Part shown: positions 9,132 to 18,795 of the stretch, piece after piece
Numbering within the stretch: position 1 is the stretch's first letter
How the letters are laid out: each line of letters starts with the position of its first letter
DNA from: Pseudoflavitalea rhizosphaerae
GTDB taxonomy: Bacteria; Bacteroidota; Bacteroidia; Chitinophagales; Chitinophagaceae
NCBI RefSeq assembly: GCF_003991355.1
Contig: NZ_RCSU01000004.1
Location: forward strand, 124,001 to 188,000
Reading direction: 5' to 3'
Length of the DNA: 64,000 nucleotides
Notes under the pieces: model-generated
Told to the model about the DNA's origin: nothing
Seen by the model: the letters and a program-made list of their open reading frames with translations, nothing else
The model's database searches: none
Made by a program: the position numbers and the translations under genes

Positions 9132-9444
9132 GCTTGTGCCTGTTTAACTGCGGCTACAGGTAAATAGACACAAATATGAGCTGGCTTAGATACGCTGGTG
9201 TGTTACGAAAAGATTAAGAAGATTGGTAATATTCGCTTAATACCGGTCTCAGAATTGCCCGGGCCTGGAAATGAAAAAAAATCTCAGCGTGGAAAAGCGT
9301 ATGATCCACATAGTTATCCTGCGTATCAGGATAATTTCCCTATCCCGGTAAACAGGTAGTTTTCGTTTAATGAGATTCAGGTATTGTATCCAATGGTTGA
9401 TACGCTTATTTTTGCCGCAAAATTTTTCAATTTAAACGGCAGTC
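9132..9444. other. Divergent intergenic region
   Basis: A 313-base AT-rich gap between the sigma gene (minus) and the small outer-membrane barrel gene (plus). Apart from the promoter-like pair at 9383-9414 I see no gene, strong hairpin or long repeat in it. It must also carry the control region of the sigma operon. Confidence 0.7.
9383..9414 (+). promoter_or_regulatory. Bacteroidota-type promoter for the outer-membrane barrel gene
   Basis: A -33 element ATTG (9383-9386), a 20-base spacer and a perfect -7 element TATTTTTG (9407-9414) fit the Bacteroidota consensus TTTG / TAnnTTTG. The predicted start of transcription near 9420 leaves a leader of about 25 bases before the ATG at 9445. Confidence 0.6.
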
Positions 9445-9975
9445 ATGAAAAAATTGAGCGTATTACTTTTTGCTTTAGTTGTTTCTTTAGTTGCTACCGC
9501 GCAAAACGGGGCATATTCCAAAGGAGACAAACTGTTGAATGTTGGTATTGGTCTGAACTCATATTACAGTGGTGGTATTCCTTTAGGCGCGTCTTTTGAA
9601 GTGGGAGTAACCGAAGATATCAGTGTTGGCGCCAATGTTGATTACCTGTCCCATAAGTATGGCGGATTTGGATATGATTGGAAATTCACCGCTTTGTATT
9701 TCGGAGCAAGAGCCAATTACCATTTCAATACCCTGCTGAACATCAATAACGAGAAGGTGGATGTATATGCCGGTGTTGGTCTCGGTTACCGTTCTTTCAA
9801 ATGGAAAGACAGCGATTATGATGGCGATGGTCTGAAATCAAGCTATGGCAGCGGTGTTTACTTCGGTATCCTTGCCGGTGGTAAATACTATTTCACTGAT
9901 AATATTGGTGGATTCCTCGAGCTCGGCGCTACCGGTTCTACCAATGTGCGTCTCGGTGTTGCTTTCAAATTCTAA
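9445..9975 (+). CDS. Small outer-membrane beta-barrel protein
   Basis: A 176-residue protein with a signal peptide (MKKLSVLLFALVVSLVATAQ) followed by about eight amphipathic beta strands with alternating aromatic and glycine residues. It has an OmpX/opacity-like periodicity (VGANVDYLSHKYGG, LYFGARANYHF, VYAGVGLGYRSF). It ends in a strand with the C-terminal aromatic typical of BAM substrates (LGVAFKF). An acidic loop near residue 118 (DSDYDGDG) could bind calcium. It has its own promoter and a strong terminator, so it is a single-gene unit and not part of the flanking sigma systems. Its ligand or role is unknown. Confidence 0.8.
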   Translation: MKKLSVLLFALVVSLVATAQNGAYSKGDKLLNVGIGLNSYYSGGIPLGASFEVGVTEDISVGANVDYLSHKYGGFGYDWKFTALYFGARANYHFNTLLNINNEKVDVYAGVGLGYRSFKWKDSDYDGDGLKSSYGSGVYFGILAGGKYYFTDNIGGFLELGATGSTNVRLGVAFKF

Positions 9976-9995
9976 TTTTTTCTTGTTAGATATCA

Positions 9996-10029
9996 AAAAC
10001 GCCTGCTGGTTATTGCCAGCAGGCGTTTT
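9996..10029 (+). terminator. Strong intrinsic terminator
   Basis: A perfect 14-bp stem, AAAACGCCTGCTGG paired with CCAGCAGGCGTTTT, around a six-base loop and ending in a T-run. It lies 20 bases after the stop codon of the barrel gene. Confidence 0.9.
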
Positions 10030-10093
10030 GTCATATATGATTTATTAAAATTCTCTTACCTTTATCCACCGTTTACCCGATGTCAGACCCCGA

Positions 10094-10690
10094 ATGTTAC
10101 AGTTCAGTACATACACAGATGAACAATTGGTTCAGCTATTGCAAAGTGGCAATCAGCGGGTATTTGAGGAAATCTATGAACGCTACCACAAACGGGTATA
10201 CGCTTACCTGGCCGGTTTTGTGAAAGATAATTCCCTGGCGGAAGATCTCACTCATGAAGTATTCATGAAGATTTGGGATATACGTATGCAGCTCCAGGTA
10301 CACAGTTCGTTTTCTTCCTATCTTTTTCGCATCTGCCACAACAAGGCCATCAATGCTTTAGAAAAAATTGCCGTGGATAATAAGTTGCGGAACAGGGTCA
10401 TACAACATTTGCAAACGCATTCTTCCACGCAGGTCCAGGATACAGGCGCGATTAAGGAATACGATCAGTTATTGGAAAATGCCCTGGAAACCCTGCCGCC
10501 CCAGCGCCGTAAGGTTTTTCGCCTTTGCCGGGAAGAAGGTAAGACCTATGATGAAACTGCCGCCCTGCTTGGGATTTCCCGGAATACAGTAAAGGAACAT
10601 ATGGTGAAAGCCCAGAAAACGCTCCGTAGCTTCCTGGATGAAAAAGGCGATCTCGCTTTTGTGCTGCTACTGGTTTTAGATCTTCCCTGA
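10094..10690 (+). CDS. ECF RNA polymerase sigma factor
   Basis: A 198-residue ECF sigma factor. Region 2 runs about 20-90 (VFEEIYERYHKRVYAYLAGF, DNSLAEDLTHEVFMKIW) and region 4 about 130-185 (ALETLPPQRRKVFRLCREE, then TYDETAALLGISRNTVKEHM as helix-turn-helix). The tail is short and hydrophobic (FVLLLVLDLP), as often seen in FecR-controlled sigma factors of this phylum. It begins a plus-strand set in which a FecR gene follows after 70 bases, then SusC, SusD, lipoproteins and a phosphoesterase. TACCTTTA at 10057-10064 is a near match to a -7 box but lacks a well-placed -33 element. Confidence 0.9.
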   Translation: MLQFSTYTDEQLVQLLQSGNQRVFEEIYERYHKRVYAYLAGFVKDNSLAEDLTHEVFMKIWDIRMQLQVHSSFSSYLFRICHNKAINALEKIAVDNKLRNRVIQHLQTHSSTQVQDTGAIKEYDQLLENALETLPPQRRKVFRLCREEGKTYDETAALLGISRNTVKEHMVKAQKTLRSFLDEKGDLAFVLLLVLDLP

Positions 10691-10760
10691 TATTTTTCTA
10701 AAATTCTTCTTTTTTCGAACCACCCTCTATTTCGAAGTTCCTGTCTTCTTATCAGGAACT

Positions 10761-11981
10761 ATGCAAAATCCATTGTCATATTACAGGCAGTTACTGGAAA
10801 AATACCTCTACAGCGCTGTGTCCGCGGGCGAGGCCAATGAACTTTTCGATTTCATGGCGGCAGACCCGGAGGAAGCGAAGGCACTGATGGAGGAGTTCCG
10901 TGATGTAGATCTTAGTGACCGGTTCAAACATCTTGAAAACATCAGTGAACAACATAGCCGCCGGATGTTTTCAAGGTTGAAGAATGCAATTGCAGCTACT
11001 CAGGATGAGCAACCGGCTACTGCTGTTCACCGTGTACATTTCCTTAAAACTAGCTGGTTCCGTTATGCTGCAGCAGTTTTTGTTATAGCTGTGACGGCTC
11101 TGTTATTCCTGTTATTCAAAAACGATAAAAAAGGCAAAGAGATGGCGGCGGCCGTTACTCCACCACAAACTGATATTGTGGCAGGCAGTGATAAAGCTGT
11201 TCTCACGCTGGCTGATGGAAGCAGGATAGTACTTGACGAATCGAAGAATGGAAACCTTGCACAACAGGGTAATGCCAGGGTTATGAAGCTTGATAGCGGA
11301 AGACTGACTTATCAGGTTGATAGAGGCGTTGCCGCAAAACCTTCTTTCAATACGCTGACTGTACCAAGAGGGGGCCAGTATGCACTCACATTATCCGATG
11401 GTACCAGGGTTTGGTTAAATGCCGATTCATATATCAGGTATCCCACAGTATTCAACGGGCCTGAAAGAGTAGTTGAAATTTCCGGCGAAGCATACATGGA
11501 GATTGCGAAGAACAATAAACAGCCTTTTATCGTGAATGCCAATGGTACGGAGGTCCTGGCGCTGGGCACCAGTTTCAACGTGAATGCCTATCCGGATGAA
11601 GGCGGTGTAAAAACAACGCTGATAGATGGGGGTGTGAGAGTGAGAAAACTTTCTTCAACCGAAGCTAAGGTACTCGGACCCGGCCAGCAGGCGATAGTTA
11701 CCGGCAATATCGATTTTGTAAAAGTGGAATCGGTGGATACCGAACAGGTGCTCGCCTGGCGCAACGGATTCTTCAGTTTTAATAACGCAGACATCAAAAC
11801 CATCATGAGGCAAATATCAAGATGGTACAACATAAACATTATCTATGAAAAAGGCGTTCCTGAGCAACGTTTCTTCGGAGAAATGAGCAGGAACCTGAGT
11901 TTGTCGCAAGTATTGAAAGGACTGGAAGTAACCAAGATCAATTTCAGACTGGAAGGAAGGAATTTAATTGTGATGCCATAG
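10761..11981 (+). CDS. FecR-type anti-sigma factor
   Basis: A 406-residue single-pass membrane regulator. The cytosolic N-terminus covers about 1-98 and the transmembrane helix about 101-119 (YAAAVFVIAVTALLFLLF). The periplasmic FecR domain follows (about 195-290, with TVPRGGQYALTLSDGTRVWL and LGTSFNVNAYPDE). The C-terminal DUF4974 domain (about 335-405, starting near FFSFNNADIKTIMRQISRWY) is the part expected to contact the STN domain of the SusC-like receptor encoded next. The sigma gene lies 70 bases upstream and the receptor gene 57 bases downstream, so the three genes form one signalling unit. Confidence 0.9.
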   Translation: MQNPLSYYRQLLEKYLYSAVSAGEANELFDFMAADPEEAKALMEEFRDVDLSDRFKHLENISEQHSRRMFSRLKNAIAATQDEQPATAVHRVHFLKTSWFRYAAAVFVIAVTALLFLLFKNDKKGKEMAAAVTPPQTDIVAGSDKAVLTLADGSRIVLDESKNGNLAQQGNARVMKLDSGRLTYQVDRGVAAKPSFNTLTVPRGGQYALTLSDGTRVWLNADSYIRYPTVFNGPERVVEISGEAYMEIAKNNKQPFIVNANGTEVLALGTSFNVNAYPDEGGVKTTLIDGGVRVRKLSSTEAKVLGPGQQAIVTGNIDFVKVESVDTEQVLAWRNGFFSFNNADIKTIMRQISRWYNINIIYEKGVPEQRFFGEMSRNLSLSQVLKGLEVTKINFRLEGRNLIVMP

Positions 11982-12038
11982 GCTTCACCTGAATTGACGG
12001 TCCATCGTTCATAGTAAACCCCAACTCAAAATACAGTT

Positions 12039-15000
12039 ATGGTATCTCTCCCGTTACCACCAGGTTCCGCCTGGTCATTCACCAAAGCAATGCGCGTGAT
12101 GAAGATCATGGCAGTTTTTCTGCTAGGTTGTTTTTTTCATGTATCGGCCAGCTTCTCACAGTCTGTAACCCTTAAAGTGAAGAATGCCCCTTTGAAGGAA
12201 GTACTCGCTGCCGTTAAAAAGCAAACCGGTTACGCTGTTTTCTATAATGCAGAACTGCTGGCTGATGCAAAACCTGTTACACTTGATTTGCAGAATGCCT
12301 CACTCGCAGAAGTACTGAAAGCGGCTTTCAACGGTCAGCCTCTGAATTATGTTATCGAGAACAAGACCATCTTTATCAGTCGCGGTTCCGCTGCACCCAC
12401 AGAAAATAAGCGAACAGTAGAGCTGATGCTCTCGCAGGCCGACCCGGTGAAGATCCGCGTTACTGACGCGGAAGGACAACCGCTTACAGGTGCCACCGTT
12501 GCAGTTGCAAAATCCAAAAGATCCGGCGTAACTGATGCACAGGGATATATCACCCTGAACCTGGATGCCGGTGATGTTATCTCCGTTTCTTATGTTGGTT
12601 ATGTAAGCCAGGACATAAAACTGACCGGGGGAAAGAATTCCCTGATGGTGGTGTTGCAGACCAAGCCCAATATCAATGATGAAGTAGTGGTGATGGCTTA
12701 TGGACAAAAGAAAAGGAAAACGGAAATGGTGGGATCTGCTTACCAGGTCAATGCAGACAGGATCGCCAATCTGCCTGCCGGTCGTATAGATGCGTTACTG
12801 GATGGCCAGGTACCTGGTTTGAGAGTAACGTTGAATACTGATGATGCCAGCAGCACCAAACCCAGGATGAACCTCAGGCTCAGAGGCACCGGTTCTTTCA
12901 GTGCATCCAATGAACCGCTGTGGATTGTTGACGGTACACCTTTTTTTACCGGTGACCGTACCAATATGGTCCCGGGCATACAAACATCTGTAACTCCCTT
13001 GTCATATATCAATCCAGAGGATATCGAATCGATTACTGTATTGAAAGATGCCGCCGCTGCCGCCATTTATGGCGCCAATGCATCCAATGGTGTGATCCTG
13101 ATCACTACAAAGTCAGGAACCAAAAGCTCGCCCACGGTAAGCCTTTCATTGCAAAATGGATTTTCCAGGATCAATAAGGGTACAAAATATAAAACACTGA
13201 ACAGTGCGGAATACATGGAACTGGCCAAAGAATCCTTTGCCAATGCAGGAGGAAATATGGCTTACTTCCCTTACAACGACAATGACCTGAATAATTACAG
13301 TCAAACCAATACTGACTGGACGGATGAGTTCTACGGAACCGGTATCCTCAACAACGCTACATTATCGTTGAGAGGCGGTACCGATAAACTCGACTATGCT
13401 GTTTCCGGCGGCTTCTTCAATAACAAAGCAACCATCAAGGGCAATTCGCAGTTGAGGGCGTCAGCTTCTGCCAACCTGAAATACAAATTCAGCAAAAAAC
13501 TGGATATCGGTGTGATCACCCGATATTCTTTCAACAGGAACAATACCTTCAATCCAGGAATGGATTACCTGGATTTTCTGCCCATCTTCTCACCTTACAA
13601 CAACGATGGCAGCTATCGCCTGTACAACCGGAAAATATCCGGTATCGCTCCCAATGGAGATCCCGTTTATTCCAATGTGAAATTCTTCAACTCAGTAGCC
13701 GAAAGGGAACAGAACGATGATATCCAAAAAGGTAATGTACTCAACAATAACTTCATCCTGGGTTACGAGATCATCAAAGGATTGAAATCCACCACGCAAT
13801 ATGGAATAGATTACCAGGAGGTAAAACAGAATCAGTATAGTGCCAGGACCAACTGGTCTGGTATGGACCAGCAGGGAAATGCACTTGGTTACGCATCGAG
13901 GTCATACAATGAAACTGTTACCAAAACTTTCATCGAGCGGTTGAACTACTCGAAGAGCTTCGGTATCCACCATATCAGTGCGCTGGCTGGATTGGAACTG
14001 CTTTCCAAGAAAAGCAATACCAGTCACCTGTCCGTTTCCGGATTTGACGACGACAATCACCGGGATGTATCCTACGGGAAAAAAGTCGAATCCAATTTCT
14101 CCAACAAGCGGGAGGAAAAACAAGCCTCTTATTTTGGACAGGTGGAATATAATTACGACAGGAAATATTATATCCAGTTCACCGGCAGAAGGGATGGAAG
14201 TTCCACTTTTGGCAGTGATGCCCGCTGGGGTAATTTCACTTCGGCAGGTATTGGCTGGAACCTCAAGAATGATCTGTTCAAGGAGTTTAATAATATCGAC
14301 TACCTGCGGCTAGACGCCACTTATGGAAAAACAGGTAACTCCAGGTTGAGCAACCAGGAGGTCTTCGGAGTTTATGCCATCAACCCCGGCAATGGCTATG
14401 ATGATCAGGAGGGAGCTATCCTCTCTAATATTCCCAATACAAAGCTTCGTTGGGAAGCCGCTAAGCAATTCAACCTGAAACTGAACCTGGGCTTGTTCAA
14501 TAAGGTGACCTTCCTCGTGGAAGCTTACAGGAAAAAAACAGTTGATGCGATCGTTAATGTGCCTGTATCGAGAGCTACAGGAGAAACTTCCGCACAAAGC
14601 AATACTGGTGTGATTGTAAACGAAGGTATCGAGGCCACTGTAAGATGGAATGTAATAGGACATGAGCGCAAACAATTCGCATGGTGGGTTGAAATGAATG
14701 CTGCGCATAATAGAAACAGGGCCGTGGAATTGTATAATGATAATGGCAAGGCAAACGGAAACTATATCTGGCAGGAAGGCGTGGACCTCAATATGCTCTA
14801 TCTCATCAGGTGGGCAGGTGTTGACCCCAGGGACGGTGCGCCTTTGTGGTATGATTTCAATGGCAACCTTACCCGTTCTTACAGCATCGATAACAGGGTG
14901 CCCTGGAAATCCGCCAACCCTGATCTCTTTGGTGGCGTAAGGAACCAGTTCGAGTACAGGCAATTTTCTTTGAGTGCGCTCATCTCTTACCAGATCGGCG

Positions 15001-15401
15001 GTTATGCATTCAGTTCATTCGGCAGGGGCATCAACTCAGATGGTTTGAATATCGAAGCAGACAACCAGTCGGTGAACCAGCTCGACAGGTGGCAGCGCCC
15101 CGGTGATGTGGCTATCAATCCCAAACCTATCTGGGGTATCTCCACACGCTCCGTGATGAACTCTACGAGATTTGTTCACAAGACCACTTTCGTGCGTCTG
15201 CAAAACCTTACGTTAGGGTACAGGCTTCCGGAAAAAACGCTGAAAAGGCTGCATGTAAAAGATTGCAGGATCAACCTGATAGGTAATGAACTTGGATTCT
15301 GGACACCGTATGATAAAACCAACAGGAACTCCTACAAACAGTCGAGAAGTGGATACCCGCTGGAAACAAGTTTTCTGTTAGCTATTAATGTCACTTTCTA
15401 A
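12039..15401 (+). CDS. SusC/RagA-type TonB-linked outer-membrane transporter with STN domain
   Basis: A 1120-residue SusC-like transporter. Its N-terminal signal segment (MKIMAVFLLGCFFHVSASFSQ) begins about 20 residues in, so the true start may be the internal MRVMKIM rather than the ATG at 12039. The domains are STN (about 42-110), a carboxypeptidase-regulatory-like domain (about 135-210), and a TonB-box/plug region (about 215-345, with DEVVVMAYGQKKRK and SITVLKDAAAAAIYGANAS). The 22-strand barrel ends in LLAINVTF. The STN domain marks it as the sensor for the FecR encoded just upstream. It would form the lidded uptake channel with the SusD protein encoded 10 bases downstream. The substrate is unknown; a secreted metallophosphoesterase closes the gene set. 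Confidence 0.92.
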   Translation: MVSLPLPPGSAWSFTKAMRVMKIMAVFLLGCFFHVSASFSQSVTLKVKNAPLKEVLAAVKKQTGYAVFYNAELLADAKPVTLDLQNASLAEVLKAAFNGQPLNYVIENKTIFISRGSAAPTENKRTVELMLSQADPVKIRVTDAEGQPLTGATVAVAKSKRSGVTDAQGYITLNLDAGDVISVSYVGYVSQDIKLTGGKNSLMVVLQTKPNINDEVVVMAYGQKKRKTEMVGSAYQVNADRIANLPAGRIDALLDGQVPGLRVTLNTDDASSTKPRMNLRLRGTGSFSASNEPLWIVDGTPFFTGDRTNMVPGIQTSVTPLSYINPEDIESITVLKDAAAAAIYGANASNGVILITTKSGTKSSPTVSLSLQNGFSRINKGTKYKTLNSAEYMELAKESFANAGGNMAYFPYNDNDLNNYSQTNTDWTDEFYGTGILNNATLSLRGGTDKLDYAVSGGFFNNKATIKGNSQLRASASANLKYKFSKKLDIGVITRYSFNRNNTFNPGMDYLDFLPIFSPYNNDGSYRLYNRKISGIAPNGDPVYSNVKFFNSVAEREQNDDIQKGNVLNNNFILGYEIIKGLKSTTQYGIDYQEVKQNQYSARTNWSGMDQQGNALGYASRSYNETVTKTFIERLNYSKSFGIHHISALAGLELLSKKSNTSHLSVSGFDDDNHRDVSYGKKVESNFSNKREEKQASYFGQVEYNYDRKYYIQFTGRRDGSSTFGSDARWGNFTSAGIGWNLKNDLFKEFNNIDYLRLDATYGKTGNSRLSNQEVFGVYAINPGNGYDDQEGAILSNIPNTKLRWEAAKQFNLKLNLGLFNKVTFLVEAYRKKTVDAIVNVPVSRATGETSAQSNTGVIVNEGIEATVRWNVIGHERKQFAWWVEMNAAHNRNRAVELYNDNGKANGNYIWQEGVDLNMLYLIRWAGVDPRDGAPLWYDFNGNLTRSYSIDNRVPWKSANPDLFGGVRNQFEYRQFSLSALISYQIGGYAFSSFGRGINSDGLNIEADNQSVNQLDRWQRPGDVAINPKPIWGISTRSVMNSTRFVHKTTFVRLQNLTLGYRLPEKTLKRLHVKDCRINLIGNELGFWTPYDKTNRNSYKQSRSGYPLETSFLLAINVTF

Positions 15402-15411
15402 TACATGAACG

Positions 15412-16833
15412 ATGAAGAATAAACTCATTTATATAGCAATCCTACTGGTTACATTCACTTCATGTAAGAAATATTTTGAGGTGGACAACTCAGACAGGGA
15501 AACCATTCCCAATCTTTTCTCGAAGATTGAAGGTTTTCGTTCAAGCATACTCGGTACATATGGACTAACCTTCGATTATTATGCTTCTTATTTTTATTAT
15601 TATCCTGAAGTGGCAGGCAATATGGTGGATATTACCAAGACCGGCCTCAATGTAATGAAGCAGCAGCAGGATTTTCTGTCGGACCCGGAGGAAGAGATCC
15701 AGGCTGTGGGTTATATCTGGCGCAGGGTCCTGACCACTATCGCCAATGCGAATAATATCATAGAGCAGGCGCCTGAATTTGTTAAAAATAATCCCAATCA
15801 TAAAACAGAAGTGGACCAGATCAAAGCCCAGGCTTTGTTCATCAGAGCGCTCGCACATTTCGATCTCTGCAGGGCATATGCCCAACCCTGGAATTACACT
15901 GCTGATGCAGGCCATCCGGGAGTGCCTATCGTACTGAAGAATCCTGCACCGGAAGATAAAGTGAGCAGGGCTTCTGTGAAAGATGTTTATGCGCAGGTGA
16001 TCAAAGATCTGAAGGAAGCTGAAACGCTGTTTGGGAACAGTACAGCACAGAGCACCTATTATGCTTCCAAAAAATCAGTACAGGCATTGCTGGCAAGAGT
16101 ATACCTGTATTCAGAGAAGTGGGATGATGCCATCAGCTATGCAGGCGCCGTGATCGGGAACAGTACACTCGCTTATGAAAATGATTATGCAGCCATGTTC
16201 AATGATCTGGCCCCGGGTGTAGAAACCATTTTCCGTCTGAACGGAAGGCTCAGAACAAAAAAGCTTGGCGAAGTATATGCCCTGAAAGATGCTACCTATG
16301 TGCCTGCCGATACCTTGATGAGCCTTTTCAAAGACCCCACTGATATCAGGTTGGGATTATTTCAGACCATGCCGGACATTGCCGGAAAATACCTGACTAA
16401 AAAATGGACCATCACTGTTCAGTTTGATGGCAGTACAGAAAAATATGATCCGATGGTATTGAGGGTTTCAGAAATGTATATGATCAGGGCAGAAGCTAAC
16501 CTGGCGAAAGACCGCATGGACCTCGCAGCAGATGACCTGAAAGTGTTGATTGGACGTGCATTGAAGAAGGATCCTGCGGATATTGCTTTCAGTGATATGA
16601 GTAAGAATTTCCTGACAAGGACACTTATTGAAGAACGTGCCAAAGAGTTTTGTTTCGAAGGACATAATTTTTTTGATATTACCCGGATGAAACAAAACCT
16701 GGTCCGCGGCGCTACCACCACTTCCATTGTGAAGAGGATCGATTATCCCAGCAACTTTTTTATTCTGCCGATCCCGCAGTCTGAAATAGACGCCAACCCG
16801 GGCATGACAGGTAACCCAGCCGTAAATAAATAG
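15412..16833 (+). CDS. SusD/RagB-type surface lipoprotein
   Basis: A 473-residue SusD-family lipoprotein with a lipobox (VTFTSCKKYFEVDN; the lipidated Cys is about residue 19). The N-terminal SusD-like helices carry TPR-type repeats (about 80-250, with KAQALFIRALAHFDLCRAYA and QALLARVYLYSEKWDDAI). The C-terminal RagB region has RVSEMYMIRAEANLAK and EERAKEFCFEGHNFFDITRM, and the end FILPIPQSEIDANPGMTGNP is the family's closing motif. It caps the SusC barrel encoded 10 bases upstream and captures ligand at the cell surface. The adjacent lipoprotein gene starts three bases after its stop codon. Confidence 0.92.
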   Translation: MKNKLIYIAILLVTFTSCKKYFEVDNSDRETIPNLFSKIEGFRSSILGTYGLTFDYYASYFYYYPEVAGNMVDITKTGLNVMKQQQDFLSDPEEEIQAVGYIWRRVLTTIANANNIIEQAPEFVKNNPNHKTEVDQIKAQALFIRALAHFDLCRAYAQPWNYTADAGHPGVPIVLKNPAPEDKVSRASVKDVYAQVIKDLKEAETLFGNSTAQSTYYASKKSVQALLARVYLYSEKWDDAISYAGAVIGNSTLAYENDYAAMFNDLAPGVETIFRLNGRLRTKKLGEVYALKDATYVPADTLMSLFKDPTDIRLGLFQTMPDIAGKYLTKKWTITVQFDGSTEKYDPMVLRVSEMYMIRAEANLAKDRMDLAADDLKVLIGRALKKDPADIAFSDMSKNFLTRTLIEERAKEFCFEGHNFFDITRMKQNLVRGATTTSIVKRIDYPSNFFILPIPQSEIDANPGMTGNPAVNK

Positions 16834-16836
16834 CAT

Positions 16837-17304
16837 ATGAAATCGTTTAGAAATATATTATACCTGTTTGTATCGGTTTTCCTTTTCAGCGCCTGCTCAA
16901 AAAACGAAAACGATACTTACGATCTGCGGTATGTTCATATCATGGACAATGAATCTTCCACCGTCAATATCAGTGATAAAGCGAATGTGGTAAGTACTTA
17001 TGGTATTTACCTGAGTGGCCCACAAGTACTGGAACCTATTACTGTAGCATACAAGATCACAGTAGGTGATGGACTTACAGAAGGAGTGGATTATGAACTC
17101 ATCAATCCTGCATCCGAAGTGGAATTCCTGCCCGGCATTTACGATATGCCTGTCAGGATCAGGTGGATGGCCAATCCTGTTGATCCGGCAAAGAACAATA
17201 CTGTAGTGATCGAGTTGCTCAGTGTAAGTAACCCTGCTTTCAACCTGGGGCTTCCAGGCAAGGACCAGCTCCAGAGAAAACTGACCATCACAAAGTTCCA
17301 CTGA
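16837..17304 (+). CDS. Surface lipoprotein, probable DUF4843/Calx-beta-like fold
   Basis: A 155-residue lipoprotein with signal MKSFRNILYLFVSVFLFSAC, where the last Cys is the lipidation site. It is followed by an acidic/basic stretch (SKNENDTYD) of the kind that exports lipoproteins to the surface in this phylum. The mature part is beta-rich and looks like one immunoglobulin/Calx-beta-type domain (TVAYKITVGDGLTEGVDYEL, VEFLPGIYDMPVRIRW). Small lipoproteins of this sort are common next to SusD genes and often help bind ligand. It starts three bases after the SusD stop. The family assignment is by general resemblance only. Confidence 0.65.
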   Translation: MKSFRNILYLFVSVFLFSACSKNENDTYDLRYVHIMDNESSTVNISDKANVVSTYGIYLSGPQVLEPITVAYKITVGDGLTEGVDYELINPASEVEFLPGIYDMPVRIRWMANPVDPAKNNTVVIELLSVSNPAFNLGLPGKDQLQRKLTITKFH

Positions 17305-17326
17305 GTCTAAATTTTAAAAGATAAAT

Positions 17327-18781
17327 ATGAAACTGTTCAATATAACTTTTTCCATTTTCCTGATGATCGCTTTGGTGTCCTGCGCCAAGAAAGCGGACGT
17401 ATGGGAACGTAAGGATGTGAATGAAGTGAAATTGCTTTCCTTCGGTTTTTATGAAGCTGATAATCCTGGTGTGCTGGAGAGGGATTTCATCGTAAGCAAT
17501 CTCAATAACAACAATATCCTTTTGCAGATGCCTGTGAATGTAGACAGGTCTGCATTGATCGCCCGGTTCACTGTAAGTGATAATGATGTGATCAAAGCAG
17601 GTGGAGCCATACAGAAAAGTGGAGAGACTGCGAATGATTTCCGGATCCCTGTTGATTATTTCCTTTCCGATGGCAATTACAATGCGAAGTATACTGTAAC
17701 TATTGCCAAAGGCAGTGATTTTATCTGGAAGGCTATCGAGGTTAATGTAAATGATTCGGCTACATCAATGATCATGAAAGTGAACCCAGTTACAGGAATG
17801 CCCTACCTTATGTACAGCCAGAACAGGCCAAGCTCTTCCGATTCAAGACCGGCGATGGCTTACCTGGAGAATGAAGTATGGGTGAACAGGGAAATTTCCG
17901 ATGGCCGTATGGGCTCCAATTTCGATTTTACTTTCAATAGTTCAGGAATGCCCTACGTTAGTTTTCCTGATTATAATGCAACCCCCGCACAGGCGCCTAC
18001 TGTGAAGAAACTCGATGGCGCAGGATGGTCCATGGTAGGGCCGCAGGGATTGACAGGCGTGAAGATGTCTTACAATGCCCTTGTTTTTGTTGATGATACA
18101 AAACTGATGCTCACCAATACATATGATGCTGCAGGTGGAGGTTTCGTCAGGAGGGAACTGGGGTATTCAATTTTTGAAAACGATACATGGACTACCGGCA
18201 ACAAATTGCCCAACCGAGGAACCCAGGCCACTTTCTGGCAGGCAGCCAGGAAAAAGAATGGCGCAATCTATTTAGGCGCAGTCAATACCGGCAGTGGAAA
18301 TACGATCTCCATTTACAAATACGAAAATGGTCTATGGTCTACTCTGCTGAACGCCTGGAGGGACCCCAACGCTACCGCTATTCATACCGATGAGTTTGAT
18401 ATGGAAGTGGACGATGAGGGAACTATTTACGCCGCATTTGCAGATAACAGTAATGCTACTACCCAGAAATACCGCGTGATCAGGTTTGATCCGGTAACGA
18501 ATAACATAACACCTTTGGGTAGTTACCTTTCCGGGGGCTCCGGATTTGATTTGGATTTTGCCATTTCACCGGATGGCATTCCCTATTTCCTTTTCAAGAA
18601 TGAAAATAATTATCCTGCTATCGTTTCATTTGATAATGAAACGCAGGACTGGTCAATACAGAATATCCTTGAAATGGCTACTGCAACAGACCTGTCCCTG
18701 GATTTTGCTCCCAACGGAGAAGCTTATGCGAGCTATATCAAGAACAGAAAGCTGACCATCCATAAATTTACCAAACCCTAA
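17327..18781 (+). CDS. Surface lipoprotein with Ig-like N-terminus and propeller-like repeats
   Basis: A 484-residue lipoprotein with lipobox LMIALVSCAKKAD. The first 140 residues resemble Ig-like DUF5018-type modules that precede ligand-binding domains in SusCD loci. Residues about 150-480 show recurring motifs of the type GxPYxxF/M (GMPYLMYSQ, GMPYVSFPD, GIPYFLFKN, GEAYASYIK), spaced as in a beta-propeller built from repeated blades. This suggests a surface glycan- or ligand-binding protein, or an accessory hydrolase. No catalytic residues can be named. It lies 22 bases after the preceding lipoprotein gene and 14 bases before the phosphoesterase gene. Confidence 0.65.
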   Translation: MKLFNITFSIFLMIALVSCAKKADVWERKDVNEVKLLSFGFYEADNPGVLERDFIVSNLNNNNILLQMPVNVDRSALIARFTVSDNDVIKAGGAIQKSGETANDFRIPVDYFLSDGNYNAKYTVTIAKGSDFIWKAIEVNVNDSATSMIMKVNPVTGMPYLMYSQNRPSSSDSRPAMAYLENEVWVNREISDGRMGSNFDFTFNSSGMPYVSFPDYNATPAQAPTVKKLDGAGWSMVGPQGLTGVKMSYNALVFVDDTKLMLTNTYDAAGGGFVRRELGYSIFENDTWTTGNKLPNRGTQATFWQAARKKNGAIYLGAVNTGSGNTISIYKYENGLWSTLLNAWRDPNATAIHTDEFDMEVDDEGTIYAAFADNSNATTQKYRVIRFDPVTNNITPLGSYLSGGSGFDLDFAISPDGIPYFLFKNENNYPAIVSFDNETQDWSIQNILEMATATDLSLDFAPNGEAYASYIKNRKLTIHKFTKP

Positions 18782-18795
18782 ATAGCAATAGAAAA

